From positions 83,915 to 147,914 of the forward strand of contig CAWEYR010000020.1 of the NCBI GenBank assembly GCA_963813345.1: a DNA stretch of 64,000 nucleotides. The letters run 5' to 3'. Under the pieces are notes generated by a model. The model was not told the DNA's origin. It saw nothing but the letters and a program-made list of their open reading frames with translations, and did no database searches. Shown here piece by piece: positions 1 through 7,795 of this stretch (the first letter of the stretch is position 1; the number at the start of each line of letters is the position of its first letter). The stretch is from CAWDDA01 sp963813345. GTDB lineage: Bacteria; Acidobacteriota; Blastocatellia; RBC074. The translations under genes were made by a program, and so were the position numbers.

Positions 1-2
1 AT

Positions 3-1535
3 GCTCCGATAAGGCAGTACATCTCAGTCCCTCTGCAGACACCTCAAGGCTACAGTCCGAATGACGCTTCCGTAGGCGACCTCGACGGCGACGGAGACTA
101 TGAGATCGTTCTGCACCAGACGGGCCGCTCACGTGACAACTCTCAGGCAGGCGAAACTGACGCGCCCATTCTGGAAGCGTACAGGCTCGATGGGTCGCTG
201 CTTTGGCGGATCAACCTTGGAAAGAACATTCGCGAGGGTGCGCATTACACGCAGTTCATGGTCTACGATCTTGATGGTGATGGAAGAGCCGAGGTTGCCT
301 GCAAGACAGCGGACGGTACGGTCGATGGAAAGGGAACTGTCATTGGAGACGCGAATGCCGACTTTCGCAACGAACGCGGATTTGTTCTCGCCGGTCCCGA
401 ATATCTGACCATCTTCGATGGCTTGAGTGGTGCGGCGCTCGCGACTACGAAATACATCCCGTCGCGTCATCCAGCAAAGGAGAATCCGTCTGAAGAAGAA
501 CTGAAAGCGGTGTGGGGTGACGGGCGTGGAAATCGATCAGACAGATTCCTGGCTGCAATCGCGTATCTCGATGGCGAGAAGCCGAGCCTGGTGATGTGTC
601 GCGGATACTATACGCGCTCTGTGCTTGCCGCGTGGAACTGGAGGGGCGGCAAGCTGAGCCATCTTTGGACTTTCGATAGTGCTGACGGGACTCCTGGCAA
701 TGCGGCTTACAGTGGTCAAGGCAACCACAATCTGAGCGTCGGAGATGTTGATGGAGACGGCAAGGACGAAATTGTGTATGGCGCGGCGGTGATCGACGAC
801 AACGGCAAAGGGCTGTATTCAACGGGTCTCGGGCACGGAGACGCGATGCACCTGTCAGACCTCGACCCGCTCAGGAAGGGCCTTGAAGTTTTCGATATCC
901 AGGAGAGATTTGATGATGCTGGAGCGAGCTTTCGTGATGCTCGCACTGGCGAGATTATCTGGAAGAAGCCGTCGATCAGGGCGGGCGCTGATGGCGAAGG
1001 GCCTGGACGTGGTCTTGCGCTTGATATTGACCCGCGTCACAGCGGATTCGAGTGCTGGGTACGAGGAGCGGGAATCACGGGCCTGTTCAATGCGAAGGGC
1101 GAGAAGATATCGGAGGCAACTCCGCGATCGTGCAATTTCGGCGTGTTCTGGGATGGCGATACGCTAAGAGAGCTGCTCGACCGCAATTTGATTTCGAAAT
1201 GGAACTGGATTGATGGGACAGAATCTGTCTTGCTGACTGCGGAAGGCTGTACGTCAAACAACGGAACCAAAGCTACGCCGGTGCTCAGTGCGGATATCTT
1301 CGGTGACTGGCGCGAAGAGGTTATCCTGCGGACGACTGACAACAGGGAACTGCGAATATTTACGACGACGATTCCCACTTCGCATCGCTTTTACACCTTC
1401 ATGCACGATCCGCAGTACCGGATGAGTATTGCCTGGCAGAATGTTGCATACAACCAGCCTCCGCATACAAGCTTCTTTGTTGGGGAGGGAATGGCTCGTC
1501 CCCCTCGGCCATCCATCTCGATTCGACAAAAATGA
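3..1535 (+). CDS. Rhamnogalacturonan lyase, PL11 family (5' end outside window)
   Basis: The frame is open from the left edge, so the N-terminus, including any signal peptide, is missing. Family PL11 enzymes cleave the rhamnose-galacturonic acid backbone of rhamnogalacturonan I by beta-elimination, usually outside the cytoplasm. The sequence shows the family's beta-propeller with Ca-binding-type D-x-D-G-D-G blades (VGDLDGDGDYEIV near the edge, VYDLDGDGRAEV, VGDVDGDGKDEIVYG). The typical C-terminus (YRMSIAWQNVAYNQPPH) is also present. About 510 residues remain of the usual 600 or so. It is followed after a short gap by the FGE-type gene on the same strand. I am sure of the family; activity is inferred. 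Confidence 0.9.
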   Translation, partial: APIRQYISVPLQTPQGYSPNDASVGDLDGDGDYEIVLHQTGRSRDNSQAGETDAPILEAYRLDGSLLWRINLGKNIREGAHYTQFMVYDLDGDGRAEVACKTADGTVDGKGTVIGDANADFRNERGFVLAGPEYLTIFDGLSGAALATTKYIPSRHPAKENPSEEELKAVWGDGRGNRSDRFLAAIAYLDGEKPSLVMCRGYYTRSVLAAWNWRGGKLSHLWTFDSADGTPGNAAYSGQGNHNLSVGDVDGDGKDEIVYGAAVIDDNGKGLYSTGLGHGDAMHLSDLDPLRKGLEVFDIQERFDDAGASFRDARTGEIIWKKPSIRAGADGEGPGRGLALDIDPRHSGFECWVRGAGITGLFNAKGEKISEATPRSCNFGVFWDGDTLRELLDRNLISKWNWIDGTESVLLTAEGCTSNNGTKATPVLSADIFGDWREEVILRTTDNRELRIFTTTIPTSHRFYTFMHDPQYRMSIAWQNVAYNQPPHTSFFVGEGMARPPRPSISIRQK

Positions 1536-1574
1536 TCTGATCGAGGACACTTAAGATCAAGAGGGAGGATGGCG

Positions 1575-2543
1575 ATGAGCAGTCTCGAATCGACCACATC
1601 AGGTCAAAAGCATAGGCGTAAACCACCACACGAGAACATGGTCTGGATTCCGGGCGGAACCTTTCTCATGGGTTCTGACAATCACTACCCGGAAGAAGCT
1701 CCTGCACACCAGGTCACAGTGGGTGGTTTCTGGATGGACAAGTTTGTTGTCACAAACGCACAGTTTACGCAGTTTGTTGAAGAGACCGGACACGTCACAT
1801 CAGCCGAGCGTGCACCGAGAGCGGAAGACTATCCTGGAGCAAAACCGGAGCTTCTGGTTCCTGCGTCGGTCGTTTTCAAAAAGTCGGCCGGCCCCGTGGA
1901 CTTGAGGAATCACTACAATTGGTGGACATACATACCGGGTGCTGATTGGCGGCATCCTCAGGGACCGAAAACGTCTCTTAAGGGACTGGTGAAGCATCCG
2001 GTAGTGCATGTGGCGTATGAGGATGTAGAAGCGTATGCCAGATGGGCCGGGAAAGAGATTCCTACAGAAGCTGAATGGGAATTCGCATCGAGGGGTGGAT
2101 TGGAAGCGGCGGAGTACGTTTGGGGAGCCGAATTCACGCCGGACGGGAAATCGATGGCGAATACATGGCAGGGTGAATTCCCTTATCAGAATCTGCTCGA
2201 AGATGGTTTTGAGTGGACTGCCCCGGTAGGTTCATTTCCGGCGAATGGATACGGGTTATACGAGATGGCTGGCAACGTCTGGGAGTGGACGAGCGACTGG
2301 TACCAGGATCACAGCAAGGTTGCAATAACGTGTTGCGCGAGCTTTAACCCGTTGGGAGGAGAGCGAGACGCGAGCTGCGATCCACAGACAGCCGATATCC
2401 AGATACCGCGGAAGGTGATGAAAGGTGGGTCCTACCTGTGCGCGCCGAACTATTGTAAGAGGTACCGGCCTGCAGCACGCATGGCCCAGGCCGTCGACAC
2501 TTCAACGTGTCACCTGGGGTTTCGTTGCATTGTGAGAGAGTAA
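1575..2543 (+). CDS. Formylglycine-generating enzyme (SUMF1/FGE-sulfatase family)
   Basis: FGE oxidises the active-site cysteine of type I sulfatases to formylglycine. The protein starts with the family signature MVWIPGGTFLMGSD and contains GNVWEWTSDW. Near the C-terminus it carries C-x4-C in SYLCAPNYCKRYRPAAR, at the place of the two catalytic Cu-binding cysteines of human and actinobacterial FGE, followed by LGFRC. Many SUMF1-fold proteins lack these cysteines, so this one is probably a true FGE. An ATG at 1569 also exists, but GAGGGAGG at 1561-1568 is correctly spaced only for the ATG at 1575. No signal peptide is seen. Two sulfatases with Cys-type CSPTR sites lie about 48 and 52 kb downstream and are likely clients. 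Confidence 0.9.
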   Translation: MSSLESTTSGQKHRRKPPHENMVWIPGGTFLMGSDNHYPEEAPAHQVTVGGFWMDKFVVTNAQFTQFVEETGHVTSAERAPRAEDYPGAKPELLVPASVVFKKSAGPVDLRNHYNWWTYIPGADWRHPQGPKTSLKGLVKHPVVHVAYEDVEAYARWAGKEIPTEAEWEFASRGGLEAAEYVWGAEFTPDGKSMANTWQGEFPYQNLLEDGFEWTAPVGSFPANGYGLYEMAGNVWEWTSDWYQDHSKVAITCCASFNPLGGERDASCDPQTADIQIPRKVMKGGSYLCAPNYCKRYRPAARMAQAVDTSTCHLGFRCIVRE

Positions 2544-2622
2544 GGTACGTTGTACCGCCTTCAGGCGGAATCGCTGCAATCTTAAGATTTGGACGATTCC
2601 GCCTGAAGGCGGTACAACATAC
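2544..2622. repeat. Inverted repeat, 'gttgtaccgccttcaggcgg' family
   Basis: Two perfect 25-base arms (2549-2573 and 2594-2618) sit between the convergent FGE and peroxiredoxin genes and could serve as a two-way terminator. Single copies of the same arm lie inside the kinase gene (6009-6033) and, with changes, inside the outer-membrane factor gene (16261-16285). Confidence 0.85.
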
Positions 2623-2630
2623 CTCAGGTT

Positions 2631-3179
2631 CTAGGACTTCTGAAGCTCGGCGAGTGATGCGAGCACTTCTTCGCTGTGCTTTTGAACATTGACTGCAGGG
2701 AACACCTTCACAAGCTTTCCTTGCGGATCAATCACGAAGGTATTACGCGCTGAGAATTTGTTCCCGCCATGCTCCATAACGGAGCCGTAGGCAGTAGAAA
2801 CCTTGATATCAGTGTCAGCCAGCAGCTTGAAGTTCAGACCTTCTTTTTCGCAGAAGCTCTTATGTGATTCTGCGGAGTCGACGCTGACTCCAAGGATTAC
2901 AGCGTTCGCCTTTTCGTAGGCGGCCAGATCACGCTGAAAATTCTTCGCCTGAATCGTACAGCCCGAGGTGAAATCCTTTGGATAGAAATAGAGTACTACC
3001 CATTTCCCCTTGTAGTCCTTAAGATTTACTACCGATCCTTCGTTGCTCTTAAGCGAGAAATCAGGTGCGGCTTTCCCGACCTCGGGCAAACCTGTAGCTG
3101 CGGTCTGCGCCAATGCAAATACTCCGAACATCGCGCAGACGAGGATTGAAACTGCGGTCGCTCTCTTAGTGAACGTCAT
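2631..3179 (-). CDS. Exported peroxiredoxin, BCP/PrxQ type
   Basis: A thiol peroxidase that reduces H2O2 and organic peroxides. Residues 1-25 form a signal peptide (SILVCAMFGVFALAQ), so it acts in the periplasm. The peroxidatic site is PKDFTSGC (Cys74). There is no Cys five residues later as in E. coli BCP. A second Cys at 110 (SFCEKEGLNF) lies 36 residues on, which matches PrxQ proteins whose resolving Cys sits in the next helix. The ATG directly follows the TGA of the upstream lipoprotein gene with no gap, and its GGAG lies inside that gene, so translation is probably coupled. Confidence 0.9.
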   Translation of the reverse strand: MTFTKRATAVSILVCAMFGVFALAQTAATGLPEVGKAAPDFSLKSNEGSVVNLKDYKGKWVVLYFYPKDFTSGCTIQAKNFQRDLAAYEKANAVILGVSVDSAESHKSFCEKEGLNFKLLADTDIKVSTAYGSVMEHGGNKFSARNTFVIDPQGKLVKVFPAVNVQKHSEEVLASLAELQKS

Positions 3180-3701
3180 TCAAGTGTCTCCTTGGTGAAT
3201 TGTGGTGGTACCAATCAGTATTGGTTGTACTTCGCGATCAATCTCTCGCGGGATCTCGCTCGGACTCTTGCCCTCTTTTGTAAGGACCTTCGCCGTCAGC
3301 GCGCTGTCGATACAGACCGTGCACCCGGTTGAGTGATCATCTTCATAACAACTATGCAGGCTCTTGTGTCCGATGGTGTCGCAATAGCAGAAACATGGGA
3401 GCTGAGCCAGCACCTGTGGATTGTCCCTGGCGACCTGATAGGCCTCCCGGACCCTGTCTTTGAACTGTGCGGGGTCGAGTGTCGGCGGTAGTGTCCTCAC
3501 GTCCGGTGGTTCTTTGAAATGGGCTGGAATTCTGCGCGCGGGCGCCTGAGCCGAGGGCGACGGATGACCTGCGTGTCCCTGATGGGCCTTTGCGTCCGTA
3601 GCGCCGCTCTCCTGACTGCATGCCGAAATCAAACCAACTCCGAAAAGAAGAAGGCACAACGTCAAACCTTTGATCGATCTGAAACACATAGAACTTTTCA
3701 T
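3180..3701 (-). CDS. Cys-rich lipoprotein, PCYCGC/CYCXC motif family
   Basis: A lipoprotein of the family defined by a PCYCGC-like motif, here LPCFCYCDTIGHKSLHSC, followed by STGCTVCIDS, giving six cysteines in about 35 residues. Its function in the family is unknown; metal or heme handling or redox work is possible. The ATG at 3701 gives a short basic start, a hydrophobic segment (GLTLCLLLFGVGLISAC) and a lipobox cysteine. The frame stays open upstream to 3833, but that part covers a tRNA gene and is unlikely to be translated. The tRNA gene ends 36 bases upstream and the peroxiredoxin gene abuts downstream, so the three look like one transcription unit. Confidence 0.85.
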   Translation of the reverse strand: MKSSMCFRSIKGLTLCLLLFGVGLISACSQESGATDAKAHQGHAGHPSPSAQAPARRIPAHFKEPPDVRTLPPTLDPAQFKDRVREAYQVARDNPQVLAQLPCFCYCDTIGHKSLHSCYEDDHSTGCTVCIDSALTAKVLTKEGKSPSEIPREIDREVQPILIGTTTIHQGDT

Positions 3702-3737
3702 CTTCCCACTGATAATGACTAATACTGTCAAATGATG

Positions 3738-3831
3738 AGGCCGGTTTCGGAGTCGAACCGAAAAAAGTGCCCTTGCGAACACACTCAACGGGTTTGCAGC
3801 CCGCGGGGAGCCCGGCCCCCTAAAGCCGGCC
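3738..3831 (-). tRNA. Selenocysteine-tRNA-like tRNA-Cys, anticodon GCA, 8/4 branch with a bulge
   Basis: Ninety-four bases fold as a class II cloverleaf. The acceptor stem is 8 bp (GGCCGG-UU with AA-CCGGCC) with one bulged C at 3825. Next come the linker U-A, a D stem GGGGG/UCCCC (last pair G-U) and an anticodon stem CGGG/CCCG. The loop CUGCAAA carries anticodon GCA. A long variable arm (AGUGU/GCACU) precedes a 4-bp T stem UCGG/CCGA with loop UUCGACU. The discriminator is U, the main CysRS identity base; CCA is not encoded. Normal tRNA-Cys is 7/5 with a short variable loop, so this is a minor Sec-like species. A small hairpin (3861-3876) lies upstream. The fold was made by hand. Confidence 0.8.
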
Positions 3832-3968
3832 ATTGTTACCAGATAACTCTAGCATACCCACGCGACGCTCGTCGCGCTTGAACTCCGAACCAAAGGTCGC
3901 GACAATATATCTGACACCTTCAGATGTGAAACGCCCCGTTTTTCCGGCATCCGATTCAGGAGGAAGGT

Positions 3969-4688
3969 ATGAAGTTAAAGACCTTACGAATACATCGGCA
4001 CATCATTTTTCTTGCAACGCTGCTGCTCAGTTTCAGCATCGTTGCGAGTGCTCAAGGAACGAACGTAAAGGAAGGAGCCGAACAGGCGACTAAGGCCTCT
4101 ACGGTTCTCAAAGAGATCATGGGCGCTCCGGACAAGTCAGTTCCAACGGACGTCTTTGCAAAGGCTCACTGTATCGCTGTCTTTCCAAACGTGATCAAAG
4201 CGGGGTTCATTGTTGGAGCACGTGGCGGTCGTGGGCTTGCGAGCTGCCGCAACGGTGCTGGATGGAGCGCGCCCGCCTATTTCGATATCGGGGGAGGAAG
4301 CTTTGGCCTGCAGATTGGAGCGCAATCAACCGACTTCATCTTCCTCTTCATGAATGAGAAAGCGATGGAGAGTCTTCTTTCAAACAAGTTCACGATGGGC
4401 GGTGATGCATCGATTGCGGCCGGACCAGTTGGAAGGCAGGCCGGAGCCGAGACTGATGCAGCGATGAACGCACAGATTCTCTCGTACTCCAGGAGTAAGG
4501 GCGTATTCGGCGGACTTGAGTTGAAGGGAACCGTAATGCACCCGGACAAGGGCCTGAACGAGGATGTCTACGGCAAGGGTGTGGCTACGAAAGACATCGT
4601 TAAAATGCCGGCAGAAAAGGCACCCACCGAAGTCCAGGTCTACCCGCAAGCCCTGGCCGGGTATGCCGGTACCAAGGAAAAGAAGTGA
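3969..4688 (+). CDS. Exported SYLF-domain (Ysc84-type) lipid-binding protein
   Basis: SYLF proteins bind phosphoinositides or other lipids; the role in bacteria is not settled. A signal peptide covers about residues 1-28 (HIIFLATLLLSFSIVASAQ). The SYLF core follows: KAHCIAVFPNVIKAGFIVG, GRGLASCR, GWSAPAYFDIGGGSFGLQIG, STDFIFLFMN and AAGPVGRQAGAETD, covering most of the 239 residues. GAGGAAGGT is directly upstream of the ATG. The gene is divergent from the tRNA unit and convergent with the kinase gene. Confidence 0.9.
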   Translation: MKLKTLRIHRHIIFLATLLLSFSIVASAQGTNVKEGAEQATKASTVLKEIMGAPDKSVPTDVFAKAHCIAVFPNVIKAGFIVGARGGRGLASCRNGAGWSAPAYFDIGGGSFGLQIGAQSTDFIFLFMNEKAMESLLSNKFTMGGDASIAAGPVGRQAGAETDAAMNAQILSYSRSKGVFGGLELKGTVMHPDKGLNEDVYGKGVATKDIVKMPAEKAPTEVQVYPQALAGYAGTKEKK

Positions 4689-4716
4689 CCGTAGAGTACG
4701 TTTAGGTGGATCCAAT

Positions 4717-4817
4717 GGGTTGGAGTTCAACCACAAGCTAAAGCTTGAACTCAAACCTCATCGCTCCGACTGACGAGGTTTGAGTTCAAGCTTTAGCTTG
4801 TGGTTGAACTCCAACCC
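4717..4817. repeat. Perfect 42-bp inverted repeat, REP-like 'aagctaaagcttgaactcaa' family
   Basis: Arms 4717-4758 and 4776-4817 are perfect inverted copies around a 17-base loop, between two convergent genes. Related copies occur near 25355, 27858, 33391, 49411 and 55821, all between genes or at gene ends. Confidence 0.9.
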
Positions 4818-4840
4818 TCAGGATTCTACTTGAAGCGGTA

Positions 4841-5881
4841 CTACTTGTTAGCCCTCCTCACCAGAAGGTCGGCAAGCAATTTCCGATTGTTACGCGTCGC
4901 GTAATCCAGCGCCGTCAGCCCCTGCTTGTCCGTCGCCTTCAAATCCGCACCAGCATCCAACAGAACTTCGGCGATTCGACGCATCGCTATCGGATCCCGT
5001 TTCTCGATTCCTGCCAGCATCAATGGTGTGCGGCCCTCGTCGTCTCGTTCGTCGACTTTTGCCCCACGCTCGAGCAGAATTTGCACCGCATTGTTCGCCT
5101 GAGTCATCTCGCGCACATTTCTGAAATACATCCATTGATACCTTGCCGCGCTTAGCAAAGGCGTTCCTGCGCCCGTCCGAAGATTTGGGTCGGCTCCAGC
5201 TCGAATCAGCTGCTCGACGGCCTGCGGATGATAAATCGAAGCGATCATCAGTGGAGTGCGCTCCTTCGAATCCTGAGCGTTGACATCGGCCCCTTGATTG
5301 ATGAGGTACCGGATCGACTCGTCAGAACGACCGATGATGGCGGACATCAGTGGTGTCGTCGTCACATCACCGTAGATCGGAGGGAGCGAGAGACGATCGC
5401 GAACTGACATCCCTTCGTTGAGCAAATACTTCACCGACCTCGGGTGTGAAGTCACCCAGACCGCATTCAGTCCGTCTCGATCTGACCACCCTGGTACACG
5501 GAGGCCGGACAGGTTGAAGGCTTTGACAGTTTCGACGGCGTCGCGCTCGAGCAAATACGGCATTGCCTCGTATTTGACGTACTGTGCTCCTCCGAGCATC
5601 GTCGCCACCATGGCCAGGCTGCCGCCCGTTGTCCATGCAAGCCGCGGAAGGCCACGCGGGAATCGCCTGCCAGCGACTGCCGGAACTTCATCGTCTATTT
5701 CGCCGCTGACTTTTCTGGCACTCCAGTAGAGAAGTGACTGTTCGATCGAACTCCGGAGATTCATCCGGAAAAGAAAGAACATCGCAATGACCGTGATTGG
5801 CAGGAGCACTTCCGGGATAAACGGCGCTGGACGTTCGAAACGGAGGGCAACAGCCATAAGCGGACTCATCGAGCGAAGCAC
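4841..5881 (-). CDS. Ankyrin-repeat C-terminal part of a Ser/Thr kinase (frame-broken)
   Basis: The product has two hydrophobic segments (PFIPEVLLPITVIAMFFLF and GGSLAMVATMLGGAQYV) and then five or so ankyrin repeats: TPLMSAIIGRSDESIRYLI, TPLMIASIYHPQAVEQLI, TPLLSAARY, TPLMLAGIEKRDP and TALDYATRNNRKLLADLL. Its first 65 residues are encoded in a second frame by the end of the kinase frame, and the membrane region reads smoothly across near 5870-5885. I therefore take it as the C-terminal half of the kinase gene, split by a one-base indel. A separate membrane-anchored ankyrin protein is the alternative. It ends about 20 bases from the 42-bp repeat. Confidence 0.75.
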   Translation of the reverse strand: MLRSMSPLMAVALRFERPAPFIPEVLLPITVIAMFFLFRMNLRSSIEQSLLYWSARKVSGEIDDEVPAVAGRRFPRGLPRLAWTTGGSLAMVATMLGGAQYVKYEAMPYLLERDAVETVKAFNLSGLRVPGWSDRDGLNAVWVTSHPRSVKYLLNEGMSVRDRLSLPPIYGDVTTTPLMSAIIGRSDESIRYLINQGADVNAQDSKERTPLMIASIYHPQAVEQLIRAGADPNLRTGAGTPLLSAARYQWMYFRNVREMTQANNAVQILLERGAKVDERDDEGRTPLMLAGIEKRDPIAMRRIAEVLLDAGADLKATDKQGLTALDYATRNNRKLLADLLVRRANK

Positions 5882-7484
5882 CGATCAAGGCCAACAACAG
5901 TTGCCACAGGACAAACGTGCCTCCAAACAGCAGAATCCGAGCCGGAAAGAATCTTTGCGCCAGATTCCTTACACTGGCGAAAAGCGCTTCGGCCCGCGTC
6001 ACCGGGCACGTTGTACCGCCTTCAGGCGGAATCTTGACCTCTTCCACAACCGCCGGCGCCACAAACGAAACAAACGGCAGCGTTCCCAGCTCAGGCCGTC
6101 TTTTTGAGATCAGACTTCTAATCCGCCGTTTTGTAGCGTCGATGATGCCGTAGCTCAGCTCAAGGGTCTGCTCACGAACGCTGCCCAGGATTGAACGCAG
6201 TCCATTATCAGAAGGAGCCTTCCGAAGCTTCTCTTCCGTAAACAAGGAACACGCTGCCGTCGTCGAAGCCTGTCCGAGCAGCGTGAGGAAAGCCATTGCT
6301 GCCCAAAGCAGAAAAACAACCAGAACTGTAACCACTCCAGGCATGGGAGGAAGCATGAAAGTGGCTGCGAGGAGAACAGCGGCAGAAAGCCAGGCAGGCA
6401 GCGGCGCCAAAATTCCGAGTGCCCGCCAATGCCATCGGTGGAGTTTGTATAGAGAGCGCGCTTGATTGCGGATCCACTCGCCCTTTCCAATCTCAAGCTC
6501 CAGCCGAAACACAAAGGCACCGGCCTGTGCCGGTCTCCGACCGGGCTCTTGAGAGAGAGCTTCGCGAATCACGGAATCAACGGCGGCCGGGGTAACTCTG
6601 GTTTGGAATGGAAGCTCGCCGGTGAGCATCCGGTAAGCAATGACACCAAGGCTGTAGATGTCAGATGCTCTACCCAGTCGTTCTCCGCGACACTGCTCAG
6701 GCGACATGTATACGGGTGTGCCCATTACCGCGCCATATCGACTTACAAGAGTCCATTGACCATCATCGAAATGGCCCTGGGAAGCATCCGCGACCGAGGC
6801 ATTGCGGGAATGATCAAGCTGAAGAGTGTCGTCCTCAATGATTGAAAAGAGGGGACGAGGCTGAAGGTGTGCTGAGTCAATTACAAGCGAGCTTGCGTCT
6901 TGTTCGCGCTCGGCCGGATGTACCTTAGCTATCTGAAGACAGTCGTGAAGGTCTGCGAGTCCGAAATCGAGAACCTTGACGTTGATTCCAGCACCAGACT
7001 GGAGCCAGATGTTGTCCGGTTTAACGTCCAGATGAAGTACGCCAGCGCGATGAGCTTCGTCAATTGCCGACGCCACCTGCTTGAGGATAGCTACTGTTTC
7101 GGGAAGCGAAAGTTTGCCTCGCTCTTTGATCCTTTCCGCCAGTGTCTGACCCTCGAGGAGTTCCATTACGAGGTAGGCGACTTTTTGCCCGAAAACATAG
7201 GTGAGACCGAAGTCTGTAACATCGACGATATTTGGATGATTCAGCATCCCGATGGCCTTGGCCTCGCGCTTGAACCTTTCGAGAAACTCCGTACTTCCTG
7301 CGATCGCCGGAGCCATTACTTTGACAGCGGCGACGCGTCCTGTTCCGAGATGAGTCGCGCGGTAGACAATGCCCATCCCGCCGCGGCCGCGAATCTGCTC
7401 GATGCGATACTTTCCATCAAGCACCTGGCCGATCATTGAATCGACATCCGGCGCGCCAACAGCGCTGCTCGGCACTACCGGCAC
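5688..7484 (-). CDS. Ser/Thr protein kinase (PknB-like), catalytic part
   Basis: A Hanks-type kinase: glycine loop GRGGMGIVYRA, ATP lysine in VAAVKVM, catalytic loop VLHLDVKPDN (L for the usual R of HRD), DFG in VLDFGLAD, and MGTPVYMSPEQCRG with ASDIYSLGVI. After about residue 360 come hydrophobic segments. The usual acidobacterial N-terminal extension (HQALECTKEERAEFLARSCG, then HEEDEHFMEAPLL) is encoded in another frame at 7417-7725, with a GTG start possible at 7725. An indel near 7440-7480 therefore splits it off, and a second near 5875 splits off the ankyrin part. A copy of the gttgtaccgcc repeat is translated inside it as IPPEGGTTC (6009-6033). Confidence 0.88.
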   Translation of the reverse strand: MPVVPSSAVGAPDVDSMIGQVLDGKYRIEQIRGRGGMGIVYRATHLGTGRVAAVKVMAPAIAGSTEFLERFKREAKAIGMLNHPNIVDVTDFGLTYVFGQKVAYLVMELLEGQTLAERIKERGKLSLPETVAILKQVASAIDEAHRAGVLHLDVKPDNIWLQSGAGINVKVLDFGLADLHDCLQIAKVHPAEREQDASSLVIDSAHLQPRPLFSIIEDDTLQLDHSRNASVADASQGHFDDGQWTLVSRYGAVMGTPVYMSPEQCRGERLGRASDIYSLGVIAYRMLTGELPFQTRVTPAAVDSVIREALSQEPGRRPAQAGAFVFRLELEIGKGEWIRNQARSLYKLHRWHWRALGILAPLPAWLSAAVLLAATFMLPPMPGVVTVLVVFLLWAAMAFLTLLGQASTTAACSLFTEEKLRKAPSDNGLRSILGSVREQTLELSYGIIDATKRRIRSLISKRRPELGTLPFVSFVAPAVVEEVKIPPEGGTTCPVTRAEALFASVRNLAQRFFPARILLFGGTFVLWQLLLALIGASLDESAYGCCPPFRTSSAVYPGSAPANHGHCDVLSFPDESPEFDRTVTSLLECQKSQRRNRR

Positions 7485-7795
7485 CCGTCAACGCATGGCC
7501 GATCCGCTCCTGCCAGCGGTTGATGTAGTGCGCGAGGTCTCTTTTCAATAATGGTGCTTCCATAAAATGTTCATCCTCTTCATGTGTGGCGATTAGTGAA
7601 AGGATTTCCTGTTCGAGCTCGACGTCACCACCGCAGCTGCGTGCGAGGAACTCTGCCCGCTCCTCTTTCGTACACTCAAGAGCCTGATGAAAGAGATGAT
7701 TTACCTTGACCCAATTCGTTTCCACTGCCTTAAATAGCGTTATCGTGGCGCGATTCCGCCCACGTCGGACGCAATAAAGTTTGAGGGGCTGGTGA

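Noticed and set aside
2631..3701. Selenocysteine codon (in-frame TGA) in the genes after the Sec-like tRNA
   Set aside because: Both genes read through without an internal TGA, and the tRNA's anticodon is GCA.
3722..3735. TTGACA on the minus strand between the tRNA and the lipoprotein gene, a possible separate promoter
   Set aside because: No -10 box at 16-18 bases; joint transcription with the tRNA is simpler.
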